NCBI GenBank assembly: GCA_013398615.1
Contig: VZSR01000680.1
Coordinates: 2,578,993 to 2,642,992, forward strand
Source of the DNA: Brachypodius melanocephalos
Taxonomy: Eukaryota > Chordata > Aves > Passeriformes > Pycnonotidae
Length of the DNA: 64,000 nt
Direction: 5' to 3'
The notes under the pieces were generated by a model. That model made no database searches and was not told where the DNA came from. It saw only the letters and a list, made by a program, of their open reading frames with translations. Below are positions 36,985-49,596 of this stretch, piece after piece (position 1 is the stretch's first letter; every line of letters begins with the position of its first letter). A program made the translations under genes and the position numbers.

Positions 36985-39900
36985 GCACCGTCACCTGGCG
37001 CTTTCTGCCCAGGGAGGGTGGGCGGCAGGAAGAGCCAGCCCCTGTCTGGAGTGAGCTGGGCTGATGGGGCAGGGGAGCCGCTCACTGGAAAACCCTCAGC
37101 TGCCATGCACGGCTGGAGCCTCCCCTGAGGCTGGGCACTGAGACTGGGTGGTGTTGAACCCACGCCTCTGGGAGCTGGGGATGAATTTTTATGATGGGGG
37201 CTCCCCGTGGGGCAGTCAGGTCAGCACTTCTGGGGCTCTGAGGAAGGCCTGTGGCTCAATGTCCCACTGTGAGCTGGCCACCAGACATGGCTCTGAAGCT
37301 CCCAACCAGTGGAGGAAAAACGTCACTGCCAGATGGGGGAACAGCACATTTTGAAAATGTTGCCTGTATATGCCTACGATAGCTCAGCATTCCATGCTGT
37401 TTGCTGAATTCATCTTACCACACGATGATTTTAACAATTCCTCACACAAAGTTACTGGATCCTGGTAACTTTCTTTAAGCCTCCTTGTTGGTAGTACTCC
37501 TCTCCATTTGTGATCTGTTGCTTAAATATTGCCTACACAATGGAGTTTGTTGTCTGTATGTAATTCTTGTGGAGGTTGATTTGTCCCAGGCATGTATGAC
37601 AATATTTTACCAAAAGATGCAAAAATTTTCAGACATTTTTACCTTAATGTTCCTGTTTTCCTTCAGAGCTCAGCCTCTTGAATCTGGTGAAGGCACATCA
37701 TTTGCTTCTTTGCTTTTCTATGATCTTGTTTTAAATACTGAGGTTAAGAGCAAATTAAGTGGGACTGTGAAGTCCTGAAGGAACTTCTTTAGGTCTGCTC
37801 CCCCTAGACTAGGGAAAGCAGGTGTTTAAAGCTTTTAGTTTTTGATGTGGTATAATTTCAGTGCAGCCTTCTTTCAGCCACCAGTGACTGTTGTGGTTTG
37901 AGTCAGAGACTTGACCCAGAAATGTGTGCAGCCTGGCCAGCTGCTCCAGCCGTTGGCTTGGTGACACTGGCCAGCTGGCTGTCATTTCTTGGCTGAAAGG
38001 GGACCCCAGATTGCAACTGCTGCTTCTCAGCTCTGGGGCAGGCAGGAGTGAGGCACCGCTGGATCTCAGGTCTCCTGGGAAAGAAGCAAAGAAGCAGCTT
38101 CAGAGTTATGTGTAAAAAGTCATCAGTCCCTAGGTTTTGTAACGTGCCATGGGTTGAAGGCATCTGGGAAAAATTGCAGGCTCATTTTGTGGGGTGAGTG
38201 GTTGATCCCTTTGTTTGTCGGGTTTCCAGACAGTTGCCAGTGTAAGAACTTGGGTTTGATAGGTTTTCTACTTTTTACGTGTTGTGGCTGATATTTCTTC
38301 ACCAAGACAGAGACCAATACATTGATGTTGAACTCCCAAAATGTCCAGTGCCCCAAGACCTGGAACAGACAGAAAGAGAGGAAGTCTCTCCTGTACCCTC
38401 AATACCCCTCTGCTGGGCCATGGGATGGGAGAAAAGTCTGCCTGTGCACAGGCAGCAGTGAGAAAAATGGGGTGAGGCAGAAGGAAGAGCCTGCAACAAG
38501 GAGGCTGGTCAGGGATATCAGCACTGCCCACTGGCACAGCTGGAATTCCAGAGGGATGTGAAGTGGAGCTAGGAGGGTGGATTTCTCCATCTCGCCTTTA
38601 TCCATCTGCTGCTGCACAACTTGCTGGGCAAATGAGCCAGAGCTATGGCAGGGTGTCTGATGTCCCCCTGGAGGGTTGGTTCCTCTAACAAATGACAGTG
38701 TGTTCCTGCTGCTGTTGGTTGAACCTTTAGGAAAAGTGGCAGAGGTCTGTAGGTTGGCTGTGAAAGGGCCAACCCTCCTGCTGCTGACCCATGCAGGTTT
38801 CATTATGATGGCACGATGGAATTTCTGAGAGGTTTTTTTAATTTCACCACTGCTCATGCTTTAAAAACAAGGGGGAAAATTACACTCAGCATATTTATTT
38901 TGTATTATAGCTCCTAAGGTTTTAAAGGTGAACAAAGGTCAGAATTATCATTGCTTGTCAGTACCTTGGTCTTGCAAAGTGTAGGCTCTGGGGCTGCATG
39001 GATAACTTCATTAAATACTGATAAAGAGAAAAGGGGGTGAACCTCAGTAGAGGGGATAATGGCAGGGAAAAGCACTGTATTGTTCATTTAAAAATGTCAT
39101 TTTGTTTTAATGATTCATAATGCTAATAATACACCAGGAAATCTGTGATATAGTGTGTAAACATAATAAAGTATTGGGAAAATTCAAGCTCACTACAAAT
39201 TGGCTATTAAATATTTTCAGTGAAGTAAAGTGAAAAAGCTCAAGGCTGCAAAGAAATGATCCAACTGGCAGATTAATAAACTGAGAATTCACACCCTTAA
39301 TTTGTAAATACAAATAGTAAAAGTTCAGAAGTGAAGTCATTAACAGACCTTATCTATCAATAAACTTTCTTGACATTAATTTTTAATACTATAAAAGTAG
39401 TGTCTTTAAAACAAATTCTTCCTAGAAGTGGTAAGCAATGTAACATTTTTACTGTTCTTCTAAAATATTCTAAATTGAAGAGCTTTTAAAACTGGCTGGT
39501 TCTTGTAACAGTTACAGAAAATTCTGCTTACCCCACAATCTTTCTTACTCCAAAACTTAAAGTAGACCTTCCAGTAAGTTTTACAAAACCCAAACACAAA
39601 AGAGAGCTTGCATCTTCACTGCAGTTGGAATGCAAATGGTTGGATTAATGCCAACCTTGAAATATTGCAAATTTCTGCCATTTTATTTTCTCGATGGGTC
39701 TGATTTGTATATTCAAACAAACTTTTTTGGGGTCTCTCCATTCTCACGAGCATTGTAAACTCTTGGTTTTCCTTTTTCCCTCAATTACTGCCCGTGGAGA
39801 TCTAAATGCTGCCTTCTATAGCCAAATCTATGGTGTTACCCCATCCCTTCTGTTTTGTTCAGCTTTCATGAACTGGGGATTTGGGAAAACAACCAATAAA

Positions 39901-41395
39901 TGACATCCTTTTAATAGCCCTGCATGGAGATTACAATCCAAGGAAACCCTCTGGACAAAAAGAGTGTTTCTCTCCTGGTTGTGCATTGCCATGCACACTG
40001 GGCTCCTGGTTTAGGATTGCAGCTGAGACACTACAGTTAGGCACAGTCATAATGCAGGCCTGTTGAATTCAGTGATGGAGGTCATTTGATTAGAATTAGG
40101 ATTAGCATCTCCTGGCCCTTCACATGGACCAGGGCCTTATAGTATGAGCTGCTGTAGACAGGGAAATAACTGTGTTCTGTCTTTCTGTACAAACAGGGCA
40201 CAAGGCCCACTGCTTTAAAGATACTTGATAATTTTAAGCTGCCATGAAAAATAAGGCAAGGGTTTGTTTTGTTAGGAGGAACTTCAAAATGTGTTCAAAT
40301 TTCAGCATGGTCCTTTCCAGAGTAAAAAAATCTGAAATTAAGGTGACACACACAAACACCAAGATAAAAATATCTATTTTTGAGAAAGAATTTGACTAAG
40401 AGAAGGACAGGTTTTTCAGCCCTTTCTTTTCATGGATGGCAGTTATCCAAGTGAGACATCCCAGTAAAATCACTGGAACTGCTCACAGGAATATGAGTTA
40501 AACCATGCAGCTCTCGGTGTCTTGTTTATTACTTAAACCAGACTTAAATTGATGCAATTTGGTATTCATCTTCCTTTCCACTATTTACGAGGGTTGCTTT
40601 GCAATTTTGCATTTATCTCAATTTTTACAATGCAAGTATGGATATCAGTTACACTTTTGTTTAGAATTACTTTTAGTTTGAACAAATGTCAACTGCTTAT
40701 TTTAAAACACAAGTAATTAGTAGGCTTTCATTTAAAAACAGAAGGAAAACACCCAGCTGTTTTGACTGAATGTGAAAGGAACCTATACAGAGAAAGCTGA
40801 ATTCTTTTTGCACTAACAGCACAATTTTCTTTGTTTCACATTGTGTAAGAATAGAGTTACTAAAATGTACACCAGCTTTTGAAAAGAAACTAAAATAAAT
40901 CAGCGAATGTTCAATAGAATGAATATTAGGATTAGCTAATGTAAGGTTTTCCTGGGGCTTCTCTGGCACATGGAGAACTTACAGAGTGGAGAGAGAAAGA
41001 AAAAGAAGAGGGAAAAAATATATGCAAAGCCAGTTGGGTAGAGTTATGCAAATGACCTTATCAGGGCAAGCAAAAGGCCTCTCCACCGCGCCTGCCAACT
41101 CGGAAATGGCAGCTATGGACACACTCAGCTCCCTCTTCCTGAGAAGATGCAGCTTTAGCCTGTGCTGTTGGCAACCACCCCATGAAAGGAGATTAAAAAT
41201 TGCCTCCTCTTTTGTGTCTTTTTGAGAAGTTGGCAGAGACGTTAAGTGAATCCTGGAGAGGGCCAGCACCCCGATGATATCCCAGTACCATTTTTTTCAA
41301 TTTCATATGGGTTCTAGCAAATGAAAGGAGCAAAGAAACCTCTAGGCTTTGACAGGGGTACAGAACCAGTCCCAGATTTCACTCGAGGCACTGGT
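36985..41395 (+). other. Intron 2 block D: no gene
   Basis: A GC-richer patch continues to about 37,300. From about 38,850 to 40,950 the sequence is AT-rich with no recognised element. An octamer-type ATGCAAAT is at 41046-41053, followed by a GATA-type TTATC, in a stretch at about 40,980-41,230 that has few open stops and looks like possible conserved non-coding sequence. That impression cannot be tested here. Confidence 0.55.
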
Positions 41396-41411
41396 ATCCA
41401 TCCATCCATCC
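41396..41411. repeat. (ATCC)4 microsatellite
   Basis: Four exact ATCC units in tandem. Simple repeat. Confidence 0.85.
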
Positions 41412-41820
41412 TGACTTCCAATTTGAAGGGAGAAGGCAAGAAGAAACATTAGCACAGATTTTCACAGGCGCTGCAGACATGCTTTTCAAGTTTGAAAGGC
41501 AGTGTTTTCAAACCCTTGAGCAAGCACTAGCTGGTCTGTTGTTAGACACTCAGCTGGGTGGATTGAATGTGTGGTCAATATGACACAGTGGTGAGGGCTG
41601 GGCTCAGCTGTCAGGAGGCAAGCAGAGGGTACAGTCAGATGAAGGGGTTGGCTGAAGTGTTAACCCTGGCTGGGTGCACGCACTGAGGGCACATCCAGTC
41701 TGTCAGTGCTGCTTTACTCAAGTTGCTGCATCCCAGGCTTAAAAGACAAACCATGTGTGTAGCATTACGTAAGCAAGAGGGTAAAGACTGAAAAAAACAG
41801 GGAGGAAAACAGTGCCATGA

Positions 41821-41837
41821 TTTTTTTTTTTTTTTTT
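41821..41837. repeat. Poly-T tract (T17)
   Basis: Run of 17 T within intron 2. No target-site duplication or retroposed body recognised on either side. Confidence 0.9.
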
Positions 41838-41926
41838 GGTACAATGCATGCTTCTCAGTCCTTGTTTTCCTTCTGATAACACCAAGATATTTATGAGCAA
41901 ACAAAAGGTTCCTCTTGCCGAGTCAG

Positions 41927-41943
41927 CCTCCTCCTCCTCCTCC
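41927..41943. repeat. (CCT)n short tandem repeat
   Basis: Five CCT units plus CC, forming a short pyrimidine-only tract. Confidence 0.85.
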
Positions 41944-44900
41944 CACCTGATTCCATCAGCAGAGTTGCAAAAGCATGACTGCGACAGTGCTAAATGAATA
42001 AAGCTGAGATTGGATTGACAAGAGAAAGCTCCTCTTCACATGGTGTGCACACCTCAGGGGCAGTGGGGGGAAGCGGAAGTCCAGAAAAAATCCAGAATGA
42101 GGCATCACAAAACATTTTGTTAAAAATCAATCACAGTGCTTTCTTTTGAGATTTGATCTTTGAGTGTTTCAGGACCTAAATCAACAAATATGGTCACAGC
42201 GGGGAAGACACAGTATTGAACAGGGGCAATGGCCATTCCAGCAGCTTTGGAAGAAGAAATAAGAAAGAAAGACTCTAATTTCTTAAGGAATAATCCAGCT
42301 CACAAATAAACCATTTGTGAATTTCCATTGTTGATTATCCAAACACCTGAATAACAAGGGTGTAAATCTTTTCTGAAACTGCATTCATGTCCTCAGAAGC
42401 TCTGCATGGTCTCAAACACGGAGGACTCCGTTTTCATGAACATTCAGTACTTGGGTCCATATGCTCTGTGTTTATTATCTGCCAGAGAGGTGTGAGACAT
42501 CTAGTTTGCAGATTTTCTCAGGGCTTCACGGGAAATTTTTGACACTTTGCATTCCCTAATGTCATTTTGTGTGAAATTGCTGAAGAAGGCTTCTCCCACT
42601 CCTCAAATTGACAATGTGCCCGTGTCTGCATTTCTGCCCCGTGCTGGCAGTGCCAAACTGACTGACCCCAGTCACGGGGGTGGGGGAGGAGAGAATCACA
42701 TTAGTAAGCAAAGTGTTTTAGAAAAGTAGTTTTCCACTTGAAACTTGTTAAGAAGAAAGAAAAGACCTGGGAATGTCAACTTACTTTGCACTTATGGATG
42801 TCAATGAGCTTAGTGGTTTCTGTAATGGAGGAATTATTACAGCAGGCATGAAGGGAAAAGCTAAGACAACTTGCAAGTTAGGTTAGAAGGTGTCCTTTCT
42901 TCCAAATGTAGTTCACCATCCTTTCCTAATGCTCGTGTTTGCTTCCTGCCTCCTTAATTCTCCAGTCTGTCTTTTTTAAAAATGATGTTCCAAGCTTTGC
43001 AGGTTGATTGTGAGTCAGTCTTCCCAGGAGAGCAAAAACTTGAGATGATTTGGAAGTTACGATACAAAAGAATGAAGCAAAACTGGTTTGGACTTTGTAA
43101 ACTAAGCAAGTCCTGAAGCACTGGAAAAATAGAAGAGAAATTACTTCATGGAGACACCTCTGTAGCTCTCCTGACTTCAATGTCATTGTGATTGTCTGAG
43201 TTTTTGTATGTACAAGTGGTGTGTGGACAGACAGACCTACAAATCTGGATTCTGCGACAGATAAGATAAAATAATTAGACAAATGTCCTTCACAGAGCTG
43301 ACTGAAATTGGCCAATATACGGGGGAGCACAGCTAAGACAATTTTAATTAGACAGGTTGGTGAAAAAGCATTTCAACTTTGTTTTCTCAATATCCACATG
43401 ATAAAGTGTATGAGGACTCCAGCAGTTTCAGTTGGTTCCTGGGGACATGAGCACGGTATGCACACCATCGTGCTGTCGCTTTGCTTGTGTGCTCAATCCC
43501 TTCCCTCTCCTGTCTGCCCATACTGCAATGTCCTCCAGGCAGGTGGTTCTCCTGTCTCAGTGTTTGATGCTGCCTGGCACAGCTGTTAGCCATGTAAAGA
43601 AGCCATTAGATGTTGTTAAATATTTCTGACAGGTGGTACAGTTTGATTCTCTTTCCCAGTACTTAAACTTACTTAACCTTGTTTAGCCTCCCCCCTTCAA
43701 AAGCGGTGGCACTGTTAGTGGGGCTGAGGGGTGAGTTCCTGCTGTCACAGCTGCACAGCCCAGCTCAGCTCTGGGGGCTCCAGTGCCCCTCTCCAGGCAC
43801 AGGGGTCCCCTTTCCCCGGCATGTTTGCAGTAGTTTGTTGATCATAGCAAGCACAGGGATGGTGATCCTTCCTGTGGGGAAGGAAGGGTGGCAAGGACAG
43901 AGGTCCTGGAGTTCACTGATGTCACGGTCACCGAGTGTCTGTACCAGCACAATTGGATTATGTGGCTCTAGGAATTGTGAATCTGGGATGATACCAGTTA
44001 CCCATCACTACTAGGTGTCTGCAGCCTCTCTCACTGCACCTTTACAGTGGCAAGAAACCCAAAAAGCTGGATGAGACACAGCCTTCTTGTGATTTAGCTC
44101 ATCCGTTTGTTTTCCTTTTCATTCAAAGCTTGATCCTTTACTGGAACTGCACAGGTAAATCATTTGCCTCTATTGACATTGCAGTCATTTTTCCACTCTT
44201 GGAAGCAAGCCTTTCTCAGTGACATCATCCAGATGAAACTCCAGTGATACAGCAAGCCCATGCATTATTTTCCAGTGGCATGACATGTTCTGTAACAATA
44301 CTGGCTGAAGCATTTTCTCAGTTTTCGGTTACCACATCCACCTGTTTGGTTTTTTTTGCAATTTGCCATCTCCCTGCCAGCTGTGTTGACCTGTTAGTGC
44401 AGTTGTGCTCTTAATCTTAATCTGTTCAGAAAGCTGATCTGGCAGAAACCATTGCAGAAATAATAAATGCAGGCCAGTTTTTGGGGGGCCTTAATAGGAG
44501 AAATCAGTGGCTATGCTGACTAGCTTCAGAGCCAGAAGGAGTTAAATGCTGGAGAGGAAGCAATTCTCAAGCTGCAGCAAAGATAATCATGATAATTTAT
44601 CATCTGATAATCAAAGAGCACACACTTAATTCGTTCTCATTATCAATGTATTTCAAGCACAAGTACCTCAGTACAAGAGGCCTTTCTGAGCACAAGTTGC
44701 ACTGGAAGGTTAAAGGCCCCCATGGAAATGTAATGCAGCTACTTCTCCTGAGTGAGTGATGTGTTGTAGGGCAGTTTGGAGTCCATCTCAGTGGCCTCCT
44801 TGTCCCCGAATGTGGAAAGGGACCCTTGGCATCTAGAGCTGTTCTTTGAAGCACTTCACCTTTCTCTAGGACAGCAGTGTCTTCTTGGAGAAATGACTGA

Positions 44901-47626
44901 CGGTTTGTGAGAGCTGTAGGGATTTGGTTCATTAAGGAACCATCAAGAAACAAAGCTAAATCTGGAGTTTTCAATCATGCCAGAACTCCAGTTTGCAGCA
45001 CCTTGGGAGCCAGAGATGTCTGCAGCATGCTAAGAGTGGGCATTTACCTCCAAAGATGTGGTTCACAGCAAAGTGCACTGTGCAGTGTCCAGAGTTGTAA
45101 TTTGTACAGTTTCCACCAGTAATTTAATATTTAATGTCACCTGAAGGCAGGTCCTTGCATGAAGCACAGAGGAACTCGTGCACTGGTGTATTGAAGCAGG
45201 CTGTCATAGCCCTCCTACATGAGGACTCTGCAGAGAATGCCTGCATGAGCAAGACATCCAAAAGCAAAATCAGTTACAGTAAAAGTATGACATACTTTTA
45301 CCACATGCTGGTGGTAATTTTTTTCCTACGGTGATTTGCTTAATGGTTACAGGCAAAGTAAGCCATGGTTCTGGGCTGTGCTGCCAAAATCTGCTCTTAC
45401 AGTAGCAGCACGAGTGCAGCTGCAGCTCACGAGCCTGGAGCCCCAGTGCAGAGGAAGCCAACAGATGACATCTTGCTGTTAGGGCAGCATAGAGTGTTCT
45501 GTAGTGGAGCTGGCCTCACGTTCCCTGGAAACAGCCTGGAAAACATGCTCTCTGTGTACTCACTCCCCCCTCCCCAGCTCTCACAGTCACAGTTGAGTTA
45601 GGAAACAAAGTCCCAGCCAAAATTCCTCAAGGGAAAGGGACCCAACTTCTTCAGGATGTGAGCCTCTGAGAACAAAATCTCCCTGTGAGAAAAAGGCAGT
45701 TTCTCGAGACGACGGATTATAATGTTGGTGGTGGTGTTTTGTTGATATGTGAAACTGAGATTTCAAAACTTTCCACTTGGTTCAGCCGTACAAAAAGGAC
45801 TACTTGACCCCTCTCTTACAAAACTGTAGGATTTCTCTAAATTTACATCCACCAGAAGATCAAGGTGGCGTAGCTGATGGTAGGTTAAAGTGATAAATTA
45901 TTGAAAGGAACCATCTTAATTTTAGGCACCTGTATTTATTGCAGCTAGCAACTATTTCTTCAGTTTTTCATATCTTTCAGCAGTGTTGATCAGGTACCTA
46001 AACCTGGAGCTTCCAGTTGGGTTACCAGCATTAGTGCTACATACTGTAAGCATGCTGATAATCTGAGCACTCTGCTCCACTGTACAGCAGTTAGGTAGCA
46101 GGCAGAAGACTTAAACCATATGTAGGTCAAGACTACCAAGATCAGTTTATTTCTGATTACTTACAAATCTTCAAACCCACAGCCAGAGATCAAGGCCATA
46201 TTGTGTTAAAAGAAAGAAACAACACATATTGACAGTTCATTCTAATATGGGGTTGGGTGGTTTGCCTTAAAATTACTGTTGCCAGGATGCATCAAATAAT
46301 TGATACAAGAAGTGGGAAGGTAAAGTAGGTGTAAAGGATGTAAAGATGCTCTGCATGTGTCCAGTTGTAAAGAGGAGCAGAACAGAGTTCCTGGATTTGA
46401 TCCCTCAGTGTATGGGCAGGCATCCAGTGCCTTTGTGCCTCACATCTATAAAACAGATATCACAATCTAATTTGTCTGCAGTTGAAAGGCACTGTGTAGT
46501 GTAAATGTGCAAGCGTTACTAAGTATCAGCAGTGGCTATAGCTGGTGCAGAAAAAATGTAAAGAATGCTTTTTAGACCTGGAATTTTGACCTGGATTAAG
46601 ATTTAATTGGTTTGAAGCAATAAAGAGTTGCTGAGAAGAAAAGGAAAGTTTTTATAATCCCTTGACTTCTGCTGGCAAAACCCTTTGCTTCTGGCAGCAT
46701 CGTCGCTTGAGCTAGCTACCCTGTGACATTGTCAGGGCTCAGCTGCTCTTGTTTAGGACATAGCTTTTGCACATACAAGGGAAAAACCAACAGAAGACAT
46801 TTCTTTCAGCTCCTTTTGGAAGGGAGCAGTAGGAAAGCAATGTCTGCTCCATGGACAACAGCCAAAAATTGGTTGAGAAGAAGTCAGGAGTGGATTAAGA
46901 CTGTCAGTGGGAGCAGATCCAAGGCAGCATTTCCCCCCTCCCCATGCCAGTGCCCCTGCTGGTGTTGCAGTGGCTGCTGTGGCAGGAATGCCGTGCTGTG
47001 GGAGCAGCAGAGCAGCTGCTGGTGGCCAGGCAGGGTCCTGCTGCCCATGGCTCTCTGGCCTTCTCTGAACGTGCTGCCCACACGGAAAAAGCCAGCCTTC
47101 ACCCTGCCCTGGAGGGAGAGCTCTTGTCAGGCTTCTAGGAAGGGTTTGCAAACAACATGAAAGGAAGCTGGAGCTGTCTGCAGAGTTCCTGAAAGCTCTT
47201 GGACATGGCTCATGGAATGAGTGCCTAGAAAACCCGCTGGTCTTTTCATCACCTCTCTGCTTGCTCGCTTCTTTGGTAGCTTTTCCTTTTCAGAACCTCC
47301 AATCCAACTTCAACACACAAACCAGCACCATTTTCTAGACTGGTTTGTCCTAGTCTGGTCAATTCTGTTTCAGGCCACAAACTGCCCATCAGCACCTGCT
47401 AGGCTGCTCCAGCATTGTAATATATTCTGTTTCTTACTAATCCCAAAGTGGAGCAGCTCACAGAGGACATCCTAAAATCCACTTATTCGATAGGTTCGCT
47501 CTGGATGATGCAGTGGAAACAGAAGAGAGACAAGTGGCTTCTGTGGGTCAAATATGGATCTCACATTAAGAAACACAGCACAGCTGGCCACATTAAACCA
47601 TTGGGGTTGCACTAGAAGCTTTAGTC

Positions 47627-47869
47627 TTACACCAGGTACAACTCCAAGGACTTCAGGAATTGGTCAGCCGTGTTCAGGGACTTTTCTGATTTGCTGGGGC
47701 TGGGGGTCTTAGATATGGCTGAGTAATTTTGTCTGAGGAAATTACTAACTTGTCTCCACGTAGAAAACGGGTTGGGCATACAGTGAGAAAGAATATATTC
47801 TTCATTTTGAATTCTGTAGAGTGGCTTCAAATTTTGTGGGGTTTTTGTACCGGTGACTTCATCTGCCAT
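47627..47869 (-). other. Unassigned 80-codon open frame (probably chance)
   Basis: The frame begins MADEVTGTKTPQ and ends at a TAA-type stop near 47627. The start codon has A at -3 and G at +4, a favourable initiation context. The predicted product is rich in Ser, Lys, Asn and Leu, with no signal peptide, membrane segment or family I recognise. It lies antisense inside ETV6 intron 2 with no neighbour in the same orientation. Its composition looks more protein-like than most intronic frames in this window, but an 80-codon frame is within chance for 64 kb. I do not claim it is a gene. Confidence 0.1.
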
Positions 47870-49581
47870 CGTTAATCAGTGAGCTGTGTCAGCCCAGCGA
47901 GCTAATTTAGAGTCCTGCTTGTGCATTTGATCAGCAAATGCAAACCATGTGTAATGTCAGCAGGTCAAGCGAGGTGATGGAACATGGGATTTTCACCTCA
48001 GTTCCAGAAAGGGCCATAGTTGCTTCCAGGAAGCTGAGCTTGGCACGGAGTGTGGGCAATTGAAAAGATTTATTTCCCTGTATGAGAGCTTGTTCTAATC
48101 GAGCATTTTCCAATCAATATGTTTCTTACAGACCTTCCAAAGGCTGCATTAGGAAAGCAATTTTATTTATTTTATGACCCTGAAGCCCTGAGGGATTCGG
48201 ATGTGTCAGCTTCCCAGAGTGTCTGTACAGACAGTGAAAGGAGAAGGGCTGGGTCACAGGGCACCACCACACCAGCACGGCAGAAACCCATGGCAGAGCT
48301 TCACTGGGTTGGTGTCTGTGGATGTCTGCACACACGGAGGCCCCAGAGCAGGCACAGTGCACACAGCATTACCTGCACTTGTGCTCTATCTCTGATACCT
48401 TGTTCAACAGGACACCAGGAGAAATAAAGCTGTGCCTTTCATTTCACATTACTACTGAAAAAGCTGTTTTGCCCTCTGTTCCCAGCAGTGAAGGAGATTC
48501 CCCAAAGCCTTGTCATTTCTGATTACAGGCACTTTCAAACCTTCTTAAAGAATGTGCAAGCCTCACTTGTGGTCTCTTTTCCTACCACAACTCCTCTGTT
48601 CCCTATCCAGTCATTTTTTCCTCAACAAGACCTGTAAAGGGGCATTTTTATCTGCCGCCGTGCATTTCTTTTTGTGCCAGTTCGTACTCACCCCCCAAAT
48701 AATTTTCTCTGAGGATTAGCCAGGATTAACCTTTTCTTCATTTTCTACCTTTGCTTATCTCTGGGCCTGGAAAGTACAGAGCCAGCTCTCTACTCTAGGA
48801 TGAGGCAGTCCCTGCAACCCAAGAGCAGTGAATAACCACTGCTTCTCCACTGCCCGGGTCAAGGGGCACCTGCTGGAAAGGGCAAGTGGTCAGGAACATC
48901 ACTGCACACAGGCTTCTGTCCCTGCTCCAACAGCAGTACAGGAATTACCCTGTGGCAGGGCTACATCTTCCACATGCACGCTAAGAACAGTCCCTGAGGG
49001 CACAAATTTACACTCTCCATCTGTATGGGAATAGCCGGGCATGCCACAGGTTTCTGTCACCTCTGAGGAACTGGAGAGACTTCCTGAGAAAGCAAGATCT
49101 TTACCCTTCCTGCCTTTACCTTCCATGGCAGTGATAGTCCTGAAGAACTGCTGAGCACCCTGTGGGTGCTTTGGGGAAGTCACTTGGGTTAGGAGATGGA
49201 TGCAGCAGCCCCAGCAGAGAAAGCACAGAATTGCTGCTGCCTCAGGAGGACCTCAGTGCCTGAGCTTGGAAAGCCCTTCAGCACGATCCCACGCTGCTGC
49301 TGAGCTCAGCACTGCCCTGCTGGGGAGCAGTGTGGTGGGGGTGATTCTGTCATGTCCAAGCACGATACCAGAACACAGGCCCTGGTCTGCTGCAGCAATC
49401 AGTGCCTCTGAACAGGGAATGAGAGCAGCACACACAGCACTGTGGCAATGTTGAACCAGCCTTGTTTGAGGCAGCTGTGCAGCATTTTGCACTTCAGAGC
49501 ATTTCAGATATTAACTGGCAAAGCCCTGTGACACCTCTTTGCATTTTGGTAGTCTAGCATTCCAAACAAAGATGTGAGACA

Positions 49582-49596
49582 GGAAGGGACCTTAAA
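49582..49596. repeat. Possible relic of a CR1/L3-type LINE 3' region
   Basis: The 15 bases GGAAGGGACCTTAAA match, from memory, a motif typical of the 3' regions of CR1-like LINEs, the dominant retroposons of birds. The flanking sequence does not extend the match clearly, so this is either a very old fragment or coincidence. Confidence 0.2.

Noticed and set aside
38399..38857. 152-codon minus-strand frame in intron 2
   Set aside because: No domain or conserved motif, and no supporting promoter, splice or poly(A) arrangement.
46723..47160. Overlapping 145-codon + and 132-codon - frames
   Set aside because: Both strands are open at once over a GC-rich patch, typical of compositional bias rather than coding.
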